Origin: Antedon mediterranea
Taxonomy: Eukaryota; Echinodermata; Crinoidea; Comatulida; Antedonidae
DNA length: 64,000 bases
NCBI RefSeq assembly: GCF_964355755.1
Contig: NC_092673.1
Location: 23,377,001 to 23,441,000, forward strand
Reading direction: 5' to 3'
Part shown: piece after piece, positions 45,698 through 58,942 of the stretch
Layout: each line of letters starts with the position of its first letter
How positions within the stretch are numbered: the stretch's first letter is position 1
The notes under the pieces: generated by a model
Told to the model about the DNA's origin: nothing
The model's database searches: none
What the model saw: the letters and a program-made list of their open reading frames with translations, nothing else
Position numbers and translations under genes: made by a program

Positions 45698-48600
45698 GAT
45701 TGTTCCTGGGATTCACTTGGTGGGATTATACTAGGGTACCCCCTTAGTCGTCCAGTATAAGTTAGAGTGGGACCACTGGTCCCGTTTACTCAGCCCTCAT
45801 CATTAAAATTTGAGTGTAACTCAATTACGATTTTTAAAATATAGTTAAATTTGAAACTGTATTTGTGAGAAAATGGCGGATTGTTCCTGGGAGTCACTTG
45901 GTGGGATTATACTAGGGTACCCCCTTAGTCGTCCAGTATAAGTTAGAGTGCGACCACTGGTCCTGTTTACTCAGCCCTCATCTTTAAAATTTGAGTCTAA
46001 CTCAATTACAATTTTTAAAATATAGTTAAATTTGAAACTGTATTCGTGAGAAAATGGCGGATTGTTCCTGGGAGTCACTTGGTGGGATTATACTAGGGTA
46101 GCTCCTTAGTCATACAGTATAAGTTAGAGTGGGACCACTGGTACCGTTTACTCAGCCCTCACCTTTTAAATTTGAGTGTAACTCATTTACGATTTAAAAA
46201 ATATAGTGAAATTTGATACTGTATTTATGAGAAAATGGCGGATTGTTCCTGGGAGTCACTTGGTGGGATTATACTAGGGTACCTCCTTAGTTGTCCAGTA
46301 TAAGTTAGAGTGGGACCACTGGTCCCGTTTACTCAGCCCTCATCTTTAAAATTTGAGTGTAACTCATTTACGATTTTTAAAATATAGTGAAATTTGATAC
46401 TGTATTTGTGAGAAAACAGCGGATTGTTCCTGAGAGTCACTTGGTAGGATTATACTAGGGTACCCCCTTAGTCGTCCAGTATAAGTTAGAGTGGGACCAC
46501 TGGTCCCGTTTACTCAGCCCTCATCTTTAAAATTTGAGTGTAACTCATTTACGATTTTTAAAATATAGTGAAATTTGAAACTGTATTTGTGAGAAAACGG
46601 CGGATTGTTCCATAGAGTCACTTGGTGGGATTATACTAGGGTGCATCCTTAGTCGTCGAGTATAAGTTAGAGTGGGACCACTGGTCCCGTTTACTCAGCC
46701 CTCATCTTTTAAATTTGAGTGTAACTCATTTACGATTTTAAAAATATAGTGAAATTAGATACTGTATTTGTGAGAAAACGGCGGATTGTTCCTGGGAGTC
46801 ACATGGTGGGATTATACTAAGGTACGTCCTTAGTCGTCCAGTATAAGTTAGAGTGCGACCACTGGTTCCGTTTACTCAGTCCTCATCTTTTAAATTTGAG
46901 TGTAACTCAATTACGGTAAAAAAATTTTAAAATATAGTGAAAATTGATACTGTATTTGTGAGAAAATGGCGGATTGTTCCTGGGAGTCACTTGGTGGGAT
47001 TATACTAGGGTACCTCCTTAGTTGTCCAGTAGAAGTTAGAGTGGGACCACTGGTCCCGTTTACTCAGCCTTCATCTTTTAAATATGAATGTAACTCATTT
47101 ACGATTTAAAAAATATAGTGAAATTAGATACTGTATTTGTGAGAAAACGGCGGATTGTTCCTGGGAGTCACATGGTGGGATTATACTAAGGTACGTCCTT
47201 AGCCGTCCAGTATAAGTTAGAGTGCGACCACTGGTTCCGTTTACTCAGCCCTCATCTTTTAAATTTGAGTGTAACTCAATTACGGTAAAAAATTTTTAAA
47301 ATATAGTGAAAATTGATACTGTATTTGTGAGAAAATGGCGGATTGTTCCTGGGAGTCACTTGGTGGGATTATACTAGGGTACCTCCTTAGTTGTCCAGTA
47401 GAAATTAGAGTGGGACCACTGGTCCCGTTTACTCAGCCCTCATCTTTTAAATATGAATGTAACTCATTTACGATTTAAAAAATATAGTGAAATTTGATAC
47501 TGTATTTGTGAGAAAATGGCGGATTATTCATGGGAGTCACTTGGTGGGATTATACTAGGGTACCTCCTTAGTTGTCCAGTATAAGTTAGAGTGGGACCAC
47601 TGGTTCCGTTTACTCAGCCCTCATCTTTAAAATTTGAGTGTAACTCATTTACGATTTTTAAAATATAGTGAAATTTGATACTGTATTTGTGAGAAAACGG
47701 CGGATTGTTCCTGAGAGTCACTTGGTGGGATTATACTAGGGTACCCCCTTAGTCGTCCAGTATAAGTTAGAGTGGGACCACTGATCCCGTTTACTCAGCC
47801 CTCATCTTTTAAATTTGAGTTTAACTCATTTACGATTTTTAAAATATAGTGAAATTTGATACTGTATTTGTGAGAAAACGGCGGATTGTTCCTGAGAGTC
47901 ACTTGGTGGGATTATACTAGGGTGCATCCTTAGTCGTCCAGTATAAGTTAGAGTGGGACCACTTGTCCTGTTTACTCAGCCCTCATCTTTTAAATTTGAG
48001 TGTAACTCATTTACGATTTTAAAAATATAGTGAAATTAGATACTGTATTTGTGAGAAAACGGCGGATTGTTCCTGGGAGTCACATGGTGGGATTATACTA
48101 AGGTACGTCCTTAGTCGTCCAGTATAAGTTAGAGTGCGACCACTGGTTCCATTTACTCAGCCCTCATCTTTTAAATTTGAGTCTAACTCAATTACAATTT
48201 TTAAAATATAGTTAAATTTGAAACTGTATTCGTGAGAAAATGGCGGATTGTTCCTGGGAGTCACTTGGTGGGATTATACTAGGGTAGCTCCTTAGACGTA
48301 CAGTATAAGTTAGAGTGGGACCACTGGTACCGTTTACTCAGCCCTCACCTTTTAAATTTGAGTGTAACTCATTTACGATTTAAAAAATATAGTGAAATTT
48401 GATACTGTATTTATGAGAAAATGGCGGATTGTTCCTGGGAGTCACTTGGTGGGATTATACTAGGGTACCTCCTTAGTTGTCCAGTATAAGTTAGAGTGGG
48501 ACCACTGGTCCCGTTTACTCAGCCCTCATCTTTAAAATTTGAGTGTAACTCATTTACGATTTTTAAAATATAGTGAAATTTGATACTGTATTTGTGAGAA

Positions 48601-50739
48601 AACAGCGGATTTTTCCTGAGAGTCACTTGGTAGGATTATACTAGGGTACCCCCTTAGTCGTCCAGTATAAGTTAGAGTGGGACCACTGGTCCCGTTTACT
48701 CAGCCCTCATCTTTTAAATTTGAGTGTAACTCATTTACGATTTTTAAAATATAGTGAAATTTGAAACTGTATTTGTGAGAAAACGGCGGATTGTTCCATA
48801 GAGTCACTTGGTGGGATTATACTAGGGTGCATCCTTAGTCGTCGAGTATAAGTTAGAGTGGGACCACTGGTCCCGTTTACTCAGCCCTCATCTTTTAAAT
48901 TTGAGTGTAACTCATTTACGATTTTAAAAATATAGTGAAATTAGATACTGTATTTGTGAGAAAACGGCGGATTGTTCCTGGGAGTCACATGGTGGGATTA
49001 TACTAAGGTACGTCCTTAGTCGTCCAGTATAAGTTAGAGTGCGACCACTGGTTCCGTTTACTCAGTCCTCATCTTTTAAATTTGAGTGTAACTCAATTAC
49101 GGTAAAAAAATTTTAAAATATAGTGAAAATTGATACTGTATTTGTGAGAAAATGGCGGATTGTTCCTGGGAGTCACTTGGTGGGATTATACTAGGGTACC
49201 TCCTTAGTTGTCCAGTAGAAGTTAGAGTGGGACCACTGGTCCCGTTTACTCAGCCTTCATCTTTTAAATATGAATGTAACTCATTTACGATTTAAAAAAT
49301 ATAGTGAAATTAGATACTGTATTTGTGAGAAAACGGCGGATTGTTCCTGGGAGTCACATGGTGGGATTATACTAAAGGTACGTCCTTAGCCGTCCAGTAT
49401 AAGTTAGAGTGCGACCACTGGTTCCGTTTACTCAGCCCTCATCTTTTAAATTTGAGTGTAACTCAATTACGGTAAAAAATTTTTAAAATATAGTGAAAAT
49501 TGATACTGTATTTGTGAGAAAATGGCGGATTGTTCCTGGGAGTCACTTGGTGGGATTATACTAGGGTACCTCCTTAGTTGTCCAGTAGAAGTTAGAGTGG
49601 GACCACTGGTCCCGTTTACTCAGCCCTCATCTTTTAAATATGAATGTAACTCATTTACGATTTAAAAAATATAGTGAAATTTGATACTGTATTTGTGAGA
49701 AAATGGCGGATTGTTCATGGGAGTCACTTGGTGGGATTATACTAGGGTACCTCCTTAGTTGTCCAGTATAAGTTAGAGTGGGACCACTGGTCCCGTTTAC
49801 TCAGCCCTCATCTTTAAAATTTGAGTGTAACTCATTTACGATTTTTAAAATATAGTGACATTTGATACTGTATTTGTGAGAAAACGGCGGATTGTTCCTG
49901 AGAGTCACTTGGTGGGATTATACTAGGGTACCCCCTTAGTCGTCCAGTATAAGTTAGAGTGGGATCACTGATCCCGTTTACTCAGCCCTCATCTTTTAAA
50001 TTTGAGTTTAACTCATTTACGATTTTTAAAATATAGTGAAATTTGATACTGTATTTGTGAGAAAACGGCGGATTGTTCCTGGGAGTCACTTGGTGGGATT
50101 ATACTAGGGTGCATCCTTAGTCGTCCAGTATAAGTTAGAGTGGGACCACTTGTCCTGTTTACTCAGCCCTCATCTTTTAAATTTGAGTGTAACTCATTTA
50201 CGATTTTAAAAATATAGTGAAATTAGATACTGTATTTGTGAGAAAACGGCGGCGGATTGTTCCTGGGAGTCACATGGTGGGATTATACTAAGGTACGTCC
50301 TTAGTCGTCCAGTATAAGTTAGAGTGCGACCACTGGTTCCATTTACTCAGCCCTCATCTTTTAAATTTGAGTGTAACTCAATTACGGTAAAAAAATTTAA
50401 AATATAGTGAAAATTGATACTGTATTTGTGAGAAAATGGCGGATTGTTCCTAGGAGTCACTTGGTGGGATTATACTAGGGTACCTCCTTAGTTCTCCAGT
50501 AGAAGTTAGAGTTGGACCACTGGTCCCGTTTACTCAGCCCTCATCTTTAACGTTTGAGTGTAACTCAATTACGATTAATATTTTAAAATATAGTGAAATT
50601 TGATACTGTATTTGTGAGAAAATGGCGGATTGTTCCCGAGAGTCACTTGGTGGGATTATACTAGCGTACCTCCTTAGTTGTCCAGTTTAAGTTAGAGTGG
50701 GACCACTGGTCCCGTTTACTCAGCCCTTATCTTTAAAAT
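45680..50739 (+). repeat. Left arm: about 28 copies of a 181-188-bp satellite monomer
   Basis: The landmark GGCGGATTG recurs at 45694, 45875, 46056, 46237, 46418, 46599, 46780, 46968, 47149 and so on (steps of 181, sometimes 188). The monomer contains GGATTGTTCCTGGGAGTCAC, GGGATTATACTAGGGTACC, GTCCAGTATAAGTTAGAGTG, the palindrome GGGACCACTGGTCCC and TTTACTCAGCCCTCATCTTT. The 188-bp form has an expanded A/T tract (GGTAAAAAAATTTTAAAATA). A block of 12 monomers (about 2186 bp) is duplicated: private variants at 46056, 46599 and 47518 recur at 48242, 48784 and 49705. Confidence 0.95.
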
Positions 50740-50814
50740 TTGAGTGTAACTCAATTACGATTAATATTTTAAAGATGAGGGCTGAGTAAACGGGACCAGT
50801 GGTCCCACTCTAAC
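50691..50814. repeat. Centre of the foldback: 49-bp near-perfect hairpin stem with 26-base loop
   Basis: GTTAGAGTGGGACCACTGGT … TATCTTTAAAAT (50691-50739) pairs with ATTTTAAAGATGAGGGCTGA … CCACTCTAAC (50766-50814). The loop TTGAGTGTAACTC-AATTACGATTAAT is ordinary monomer sequence. The arrays switch strand here without any unique spacer. Confidence 0.92.
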
Positions 50815-53800
50815 TTATACAGGATGACTAAAGAGGTACTCTAGTATAATCCCACCAAGTGACTCTCAGGAACAATACGCTGTTTTCTCACAAATACAGT
50901 ATCAAATTTCACTATATTTTAAAAATCGTAAATGAGTTACACTCAAATTTTAAAGATGAGGGCTGAGTAAACGGGACCAGTGGTCCCACTCTAACTTATA
51001 CTGGACGACTAAGGGTGTACCCTAGTATAATCCCACCAAGTGACTCTCAGGAACAATCCGCCGTTTTCTCACAAATACAGTTTCAAATTTCACTATATTT
51101 TAAAAATCGTAAATGAGTTACACTCAAATTTTAAAGATGAGGGCTGAGTAAACGGGACCAGTGGTCCCACTCTAACTTATACTGGACAACTAAGAGGGTA
51201 CCCTAGTATAATCCCACCAAGTGACTCCCAGGAACAATCCGCCATTTTCTCACAAATACAGTATCAAATTTCACTATATTTTAAAAATTTTATCGTAATT
51301 GAGTTACACTCAAATTTAAAAGATGAGGGCTGAGTAAACGGGACCAGTGGTCGCACTCTAACTTATACTGGACGACTAAGGACGTACCTTAGTATAACCC
51401 CACCATGTGACTCCGAGGAACAATCCGCCGTTTTCTTACAAATACAGTATCAAATTTCACTATATTTTTAAAATCGTAAATGAGTTACACTCAAATTTAA
51501 AAGATGAGGGCTTAGTAAACGGGACCAGTGGTCCCACTCTAACTTATACTGGACGACTAGGGAGGCACCGTAGTATAATCCCACCAAGTGACTCTCAGGA
51601 ACAATCCGCCGTTTTCTCACAAATACAGTATCAAATTTCACTATATTTTAAAATATTAATCGTAATTGAGTTACACTCAAACGTTAAAGATGACGGCTGA
51701 GTAAACCGGACCAGTGGTCCCACTCTAACTGATACTGGACGACTAAGGGGGTAACCTAGTATAATCCCACTAAGTGACTCCCAGGAACAATCCGCCATTT
51801 TCTCACAAATACAGTATCAAATTTCACTATATTTTAAAATATTAATCGTAATTGAGTTACACTCAAACGTTAAAGATGAGGGCTGAGTAAACGGGACCAG
51901 TGGTCCCACTCTAACTTATACTGGAAAACTGAGGAGGTACCCTAGTATAATCCCACCAAGTGACTCCCAGGAACAATCCGCCATTTTCTCACAAATACAG
52001 TATCAATTTTCACTATATTTTAAAAATGTTATCGTAATTGAGTTACACTCAAATTAAAAGATGAGGGCTGAGTAAACGGGACCAGTGGTCGCACTCTAAC
52101 TTATACTGGACGACTAAGGACGTACCTTAGTATAACCCCACCATGTGACTCCGAGGAACAATCCGCCGTTTTCTCACAAATACAGTATCAAATTTCACTA
52201 TATTTTGAAATATTAATCGTAATTGAGTTACACTCAAACGTTAAAGATGAGGGCTGAGTAAACGGGACCAGTGGTCCCACTCTAACTTCTACTGGACAAC
52301 TAAGGAGGTACCCTAGTATAATCCCACAAAGTGACTCCCAGGAACAATCCGCCATTTTCTCACAAATACAGTATCAATTTTCACTATATTTTAAAATTTT
52401 TTATCGTAATTGAGTTACACTCAAATTTAAAAGATGAGGGCTGAGTAAACGAAACCAGTGGTCGCACTCTAACTTATACTGGACAACTAAGGACGTACCT
52501 TAGTATAATCCCACCATGTGACTCCCAGGAACAATCCGCCGTTTTCTCACAAATACAGTATCTAATTTCACTATATTTTTAAAATCGTAATTGAGTTACA
52601 CTCAAATGTTAAAGATGAGGGCTGAGTAAACGGGACCAGTAGTCCCACTCTAACTTATACTGGACAACTAAGGAGGTACCCTAGTATAATCCCACCAAGT
52701 GACTCTCATGAACAATCCGCCGTTTTCTCACAAATACAGTATCACATTTCACTATATTTTAAAGATCATAAATGAGTTAAACTCAAATTTTAAAGATGAG
52801 GGCTGAGTAAACGGGACCAGTGGTCCCACTCTAATTTATACTGGACAACTAAGTAGGTACCCTAGTATAATCCCACCAAGTGACTCCCAGGAACAATCCG
52901 CCGTTTTCTCACAAATACAGTTTCAAATTTCACTATATTTTAAAAATCGTAAATGAGTTACACTCAAATTTTAAAGATGAGGGCTGAGTAAACGGGACCA
53001 GTGGTCCCACTCTAACTTATACTGGACGACTAAGGGGGTACCCTAGTATAATCCCACCAAGTGACTCCCAGGAACAATCCGCCATTTTTTCACAAATACA
53101 GTATCAAATTTCACTATATTTTAAAAATCGTAAATGAGTTACACTCAAATTTTAAAGATGAGGGCTGAGTAAACCGGACCAGTGGTCCCACTCTAACTTA
53201 TACTGGACGACTAAGGGGGTAACCTAGTATAATCCCACCAAGTGACTCCCAGGAACAATCCGCCATTTTCTCACAAATACAGTATCAAATTTCACTATAT
53301 TTTTTTAATCGTAAATGAGTTACACTCAAATTTAAAAGATGAGGGCTGAGTAAACAGTACCAGTGGTCCCACTCTAACTTATACTGTACGACTAAGGAGG
53401 TACCCTAGTATAATCCCACCAAGTGACTCCCAGGAACAATCCGCCATTTTCTCACAAATACAGTATCAAATTTCACTATATTTTAAAAATCGTAAATGAG
53501 TTACACTCAAATTTTAAAGATGAGGGCTGAGTAAACCGGACCAGTGGTCCCACTCTAACTTATACTGGACGACTAAGGACGTACCCTAGTATAATCCCAC
53601 CAAGTGACTCTCAGGAACAATCCGCCGTTTTCTCACAAATACAGTTTCAAATTTCACTATATTTTAAAAATTGTAAATGAGTTACACTCAAATTTTAAAG
53701 ATGAGGGCTGAGTAAATGGGACCAGTGGTCCCACTCTAACTTATACTGGACGACTAAGGGGGTAACCTAGTATAATCCCACCAAGTGACTCCCAGGAACA

Positions 53801-56560
53801 ATCCGCCATTTTCTCACAAATACAGTATCAAATTTCACTATATTTTAAAAATTGTAAATGAGTTACACTCAAATTTTAAAGATGAGGGCTGAGTAAATGG
53901 GACCAGTGGTCCCACTCTAACTTATACTGGACGACTAAGGGGGTACCCTAGTATAATCCCACCAAGTGACTCCCAGGAACAATCCGCCATTTTTCACAAA
54001 TACAGTATCAAATTTCACTATATTTTAAAAATCGTAAATGAGTTACACTCAAATGTTAAAGATGAGGGCTGAGTAAACCGGACCAGTGGTCCCACTCTAA
54101 CTTATACTGGACGACTAAGGGGGTAACCTAGTATAATCCCACCAAGTGACTCCCAGGAACAATCCGCCATTTTCTCACAAATACAGTATCAAATTTCACT
54201 ATATTTTAAAATATTAATCGTAATTGAGTTACACTCAAACGTTAAAGATGAGGGCTGAGTAAACGGGACCAGTGGTCCCACTCTAACTTATACTGGACAA
54301 CTAAGGAGGTACCCTAGTATAATCCTACCAAGTGACTCCCAGGAACAATCCGCCATTTTCTCACAAATACAGTATCAAATTTCACTATATTTTAAAAATC
54401 GTAAATGAGTTACACTCAAATTTTAAAGATGAGAGCTGAGTAAACCGGACCAGTGGTCCCACTCTAACTTATACTGGACGACTAAGGGAGTAACCTAGTA
54501 TAATCCCACCAAGTGACTCCCAGGAACAATCCGCCATTTTCTCACAAATACAGTATCAAATTTCACTATATTTTAAAATATTAATCGTAATTGAGTTACA
54601 CTCAAACGTTAAAGATGAGGGCTGAGTAAACGGGACCAGTGGTCCCACTCTAACTTATACTGGACAACTAAGGAGGTACCCTAGTATAATCCCACCAAGT
54701 GACTCCCAGGAACAATCCGCCATTTTCTCACAAATACAGTATCAAATTTCACTATATTTTAAAAATCGTAAATGAGTTACACTCAAATTTTAAAGATGAG
54801 GGCTGAGTAAACCGGACCAGTGGTCCCACTCTAACTTATACTGGACGACTAAGGGGGTAACCTAGTATAATCCCACCAAGTGACTCCCAGGAACAATCCG
54901 CCATTTTCTCACAAATACAGTATCAAATTTCACTTTATTTTTTTAATCGTAAATGAGTTACACTCAAATTTAAAAGATGAGGGCTGAGTAAACAGTACCA
55001 GTGGTCCCACTCTAACTTATACTGTACGACTAAGGAGGTACCCTAGTATAATCCCACCAAGTGACTCTCAGGAACAATCCGCCGTTTTCTCACAAATACA
55101 GTTTCAAATTTCACTATATTTTAAAAATTGTAAATGAGTTACACTCAAATTTTAAAGATGAGGGCTGAGTAAATGGGACCAGTGGTCCCACTCTAACTTA
55201 TACTGGACGACTAAGGGGGTACCCTAGTATAATCCCACCAAGTGACTCCCAGGAACAATCCGCCATTTTTTCACAAATACAGTATCAAATTTCACTATAT
55301 TTTAAAAATCGTAAATGAGTTACACTCAAATGTTAAAGATGAGGGCTGAGTAAACCGGACCAGTGGTCCCACTCTAACTTATACTGGACGACTAAGGGGG
55401 TAACCTAGTATAATCCCACCAAGTGACTCCCAGGAACAATCCGCCATTTTCTCACAAATACAGTATCAAATTTCACTATATTTTAAAATATTAATCGTAA
55501 TTGAGTTACACTCAAACGTTAAAGATGAGGGCTGAGTAAACGGGACCAGTGGTCCCACTCTAACTTATACTGGACAACTAAGGAGGTACCCTAGTATAAT
55601 CCTACCAAGTGACTCCCAGGAACAATCCGCCATTTTCTCACAAATACAGTATCAAATTTCACTATATTTTAAAAATCGTAAATGAGTTACACTCAAATTT
55701 TAAAGATGAGAGCTGAGTAAACCGGACCAGTGGTCCCACTCTAACTTATACTGGACGACTAAGGGAGTAACCTAGTATAATCCCACCAAGTGACTCCCAG
55801 GAACAATCCGCCATTTTCTCACAAATACAGTATCAAATTTCACTATATTTTAAAATATTAATCGTAATTGAGTTACACTCAAACGTTAAAGATGAGGGCT
55901 GAGTAAACGGGACCAGTGGTCCCACTCTAACTTATACTGGACAACTAAGGAGGTACCCTAGTATAATCCCACCAAGTGACTCCAAGGAACAATCCGCCAT
56001 TTTCTCACAAATACAGTATCAATTTTCACTCTATTTAAAAAATTTTATCGTAATTGAGTTACACTCAAATTTAAAAGATGAGGGCTGAGTAAACGGGACC
56101 AGTGGTCGCACTCTAACTTATACTGGACGACTAATGGGGTACCCTAATATAATCCCACCAAGTGAATCCCAGGAACAATCCGCCATTTTCTCACAAATAC
56201 AGTATCAATTTTCACTATATTTTAAAAATTTTATCGTAATTGAGTTACACTCAAATTTAAAAGATGAGGGCTGAGTAAACGGAACCAGTGGTCGCACTCT
56301 AACTTATACTGAACGACTAAGGGGGTACCCTAGTATAATCCCACCAAGTGACTCCCAGGAACAATCCGCCATTTTCTCACAAATACAGTTTCAAATTTAA
56401 CTATATTTTAAAAATCGTAATTGAGTTACACTCAAATTTTAAAGATGAGGGCTGAGTAAACGGGACCAGTGGTCCCACTCTAACTTATACTGGACGACTA
56501 AGGGGGTACCCTAGTATAATCCCACCAAGTGAATCCCAGGAACAATCCGCCGTTTTTCTC
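50766..56560 (-). repeat. Right arm: about 32 copies of the same monomer, opposite orientation
   Basis: Inverse of the left-arm monomer (AAAGATGAGGGCTGAGTAAA, GTGGTCCCACTCTAACTTAT, GTATAATCCCACCAAGTGAC, GGAACAATCCGCCATTTTCT). It has its own higher-order repeat: a 1277-bp block of seven monomers. Private variants AATCCTACCAAGTG (54320 and 55597) and GATGAGAGCTGAG (54428 and 55705) recur exactly 1277 bp apart. Confidence 0.95.
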
Positions 56561-56715
56561 ACAAATATTTAATTCCTAATACCATAAAAGCCATAAGTAA
56601 CAATGAAAATGTAAAGAATGCACAAACGGCGTTTCATAGTTATTGTTGGCTGGAAAAAATAAAAGTGGGCTGGCTTATTGTTGGCTGGCTTATTGTTGGC
56701 TAGCTTGACACAAGC
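56548..56715 (-). repeat. Right non-satellite terminal inverted repeat of the foldback element
   Basis: Inverse copy of 45530-45697. The single observed difference is TTTTCATTG versus TTTTTATTG in the shared orientation. Confidence 0.9.
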
Positions 56716-56723
56716 CAGCAGGC
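56716..56723 (+). repeat. Right copy of 8-bp target site duplication (CAGCAGGC)
   Basis: Direct repeat of 45522-45529. Confidence 0.85.
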
Positions 56724-57084
56724 AGCAGTTTTCAAAGTTTATACTATAGCGCCCTCAATATTATTGTTTGTCCCATTTTTCTGCTGGTGGTGGTAGTGTT
56801 TTGAAACTGACACAAAACCAGGCAGTCTCATGCTAAATTAAAATCCTGATCTTTATGTTAAGTTTTCAAATGTATTATAATTATATATAGCAAACGACGT
56901 TTTCAGGTAAATATTTATGTACAATTTTCACTAATAAACTATTACTTATTAGTAGGCTAATGGAGATGGCAATAGGCTAGGCGCCGGCTCTACTTGTTGG
57001 TTGAGGCCTAGGGCCTAGGCTAGGCCTAGCTAGGCTAGAGGCCTACTCAGATCAGAATCATGCTCTACTACTAGGCTATAAGGC
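56724..57084. other. Intergenic spacer with TAGGCC low-complexity patch
   Basis: 56985-57060 is dominated by GGCCTAG/CTAGGC words. Similar patches lie at 58945-59040 and 29190-29285. No gene seen. Confidence 0.5.
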
Positions 57085-58942
57085 GGTGTCAGATGAAATC
57101 GGTCGCGTTTGAAATCGGTCGCGATAAAATCAACTTCCGGTATTTTGTATGGCGCGCCGCTAGAGCTATACGTTTAATGATATCGGTCGCGTTTGAAATC
57201 GGTCGCACTAGGCCCTAGGCCTAGATACATTTTTAATGAAAACGCTAATTATGTTTTTAGTTAATTTTGAATATAGAATTTCTAATACTATTAACATTTT
57301 TTTTACCTCGATCGTTATTATTTTTTTAGTACAGTAAATATAAATATTTATTTCATTATTTATAAATAATTTGTGTTTTCATTTTATCTTACAGACAGGT
57401 GTCAATGAATAATTGTAATGTGTTTAGAAAATCGTTTTAAAAAGTGTTTAAGTTTTTTAAAAGATTAGCATGCCACTGTTTTAAAAATGTTGAAATAATT
57501 TATTGCGTATCACAGTTAATTACGAAACTAGTTCTATACCTGCAAGTGGATACCAGCCACGAGGTTTATGCAATAAAGGAAGATGATGTATGACGATGAT
57601 TTTTACGTTTGATATCCGCCACTCTTACGTGAGCATGGTTTTAGGATAATACTAATATTAATAAAATAATATGCCGTTATAAATCAATCTACCGGGCCTA
57701 TACAGTAGGACTATGCTGTACAATAGGCCTAGATGTGAGAATAATAATGGATGGATAATAAAGGTGGGCACGATTCTCAAAGAGGTAATCTTGCACTGAT
57801 ATTTAAACATTTAGATTTACGAACGGCGTACGGATGTGAGATACTTGGTACTAAATTATTTACATTAAGTGATCATTATAAATGAAGAAATAAAAGATAT
57901 TAAAATTAAAAACTATAGTATCGCCGACGTATATACGTATTATATACATTATTTCAAAATGGAACTAGGTTTCACAAAAGCACGTGCAGGCCTATTGATG
58001 TTTCAACCGTATGGTTATTAGTAATAGGCCTAGTATACGTCATCTTTACATGGCCATGGACAACGATACGTGTTTTGTCCATGATTTGACACACTAGTGC
58101 GTGTTTTTTTTAAAAGGGAATCCCCGTCAGCAAAATAACGTGCAGTTAACGTCAGCACGATCATATCCACGATATGGCATATTTCGGGGTTTATTTCAGT
58201 AACTCGCCTTTAAACGATCCGCATATAATAATCATTTTTTACTAGAAAATATTTTAGGCCTAAACATTAGTAATAAAAATATACACGTCGTGATTTGCCT
58301 CAACAATAATCATTATATACTTAATATTATCCTACATAACGTACAGACATAAATAAAATAGAAATTAAAATAAGGTGATCCAATAATAGTAAATTTTTAA
58401 CGACATCGATATTATCTGCCACAAAAATGGATATGCTGGCTTTACGGGCTATAAATTTAACAATTAATGTTTTTAAATAAATTGTTCTCTTTTACGTAAT
58501 TGTTTGCATAATAAAAGACACAGACGTATATTCTCTATATATATTAATAACAGTACATAATAAAATAGAGGTAAATTATTATATGCCTAATAAAATATTT
58601 AAACGTGTTTAGAAATGTCCATTTTGAAAAGACACAGTCCTTCTTCTCTGAGACCTGTGAAATTAAAAAAAAATGATTAATAATAAATATTTATTAACCA
58701 AAATAAAAAATATCCACATACCGTAAATAATCTAGTTCCTAAAAAATATCAATTAAATCTAGACTATATAAACGAAGAAAATGATTATCCCGCTAGCATG
58801 CATCTCGCTCCATAAAAAATAGCGCGACCGATTTCAAACGCGACCGATTTCAAACGTATAGCTCTAGCGGCGCACCATACAAAATACCGGAAGTTGATTT
58901 TATCGCGACCGATTCCAAACGCGACTGATTTCATCGTAAACC
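57085..58942. mobile_element. 1.86-kb inverted-repeat element with about 110-bp ends
   Basis: The left end (57085-57200) and right end (58825-58942) are inverted copies. They share GATGAAATCGGTCGCGTTTG, GCGATAAAATCAACTTCCGG and CGCTAGAGCTATACGTTT, and the word AAATCGGTCGCG is repeated within each. Flanking CTATAAGGC (57076-57084) and CTATAGGC (58943-58950) look like an 8-9-bp target duplication with one base lost. The 1.6-kb interior is AT-rich, with no ORF over 60 codons, so it is non-autonomous. Confidence 0.78.

Larger units (their letters stand above)
45530..56715. mobile_element. Giant foldback transposon (11.2 kb) made of two opposing satellite arms
   Basis: The end sequence GCTTGTGTCAAGCTAGCC is at 45530-45547, and its inverse ends at 56715. 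The non-satellite terminal parts (about 167 bp: 45530-45697 and 56548-56715) differ by one base. Outside them, CAGCAGGC occurs directly at 45522-45529 and 56716-56723, an exact 8-bp target site duplication. Between the ends, two opposing arrays of the same 181-188-bp monomer meet at about 50753. No transposase ORF is present, so it must be moved in trans. An 8-bp duplication fits hAT or P superfamilies. Long tandem-repeat-bearing inverted ends recall Drosophila FB and Galileo elements, but the tip lacks the usual hAT CAGNG start, so the superfamily is open. Confidence 0.88.

Noticed and set aside
51407-51700. 97-codon open frame in the right satellite arm
   Set aside because: It simply reads through satellite monomers whose local spacing keeps one frame open. 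Neighbouring copies carry stops in the same frame.
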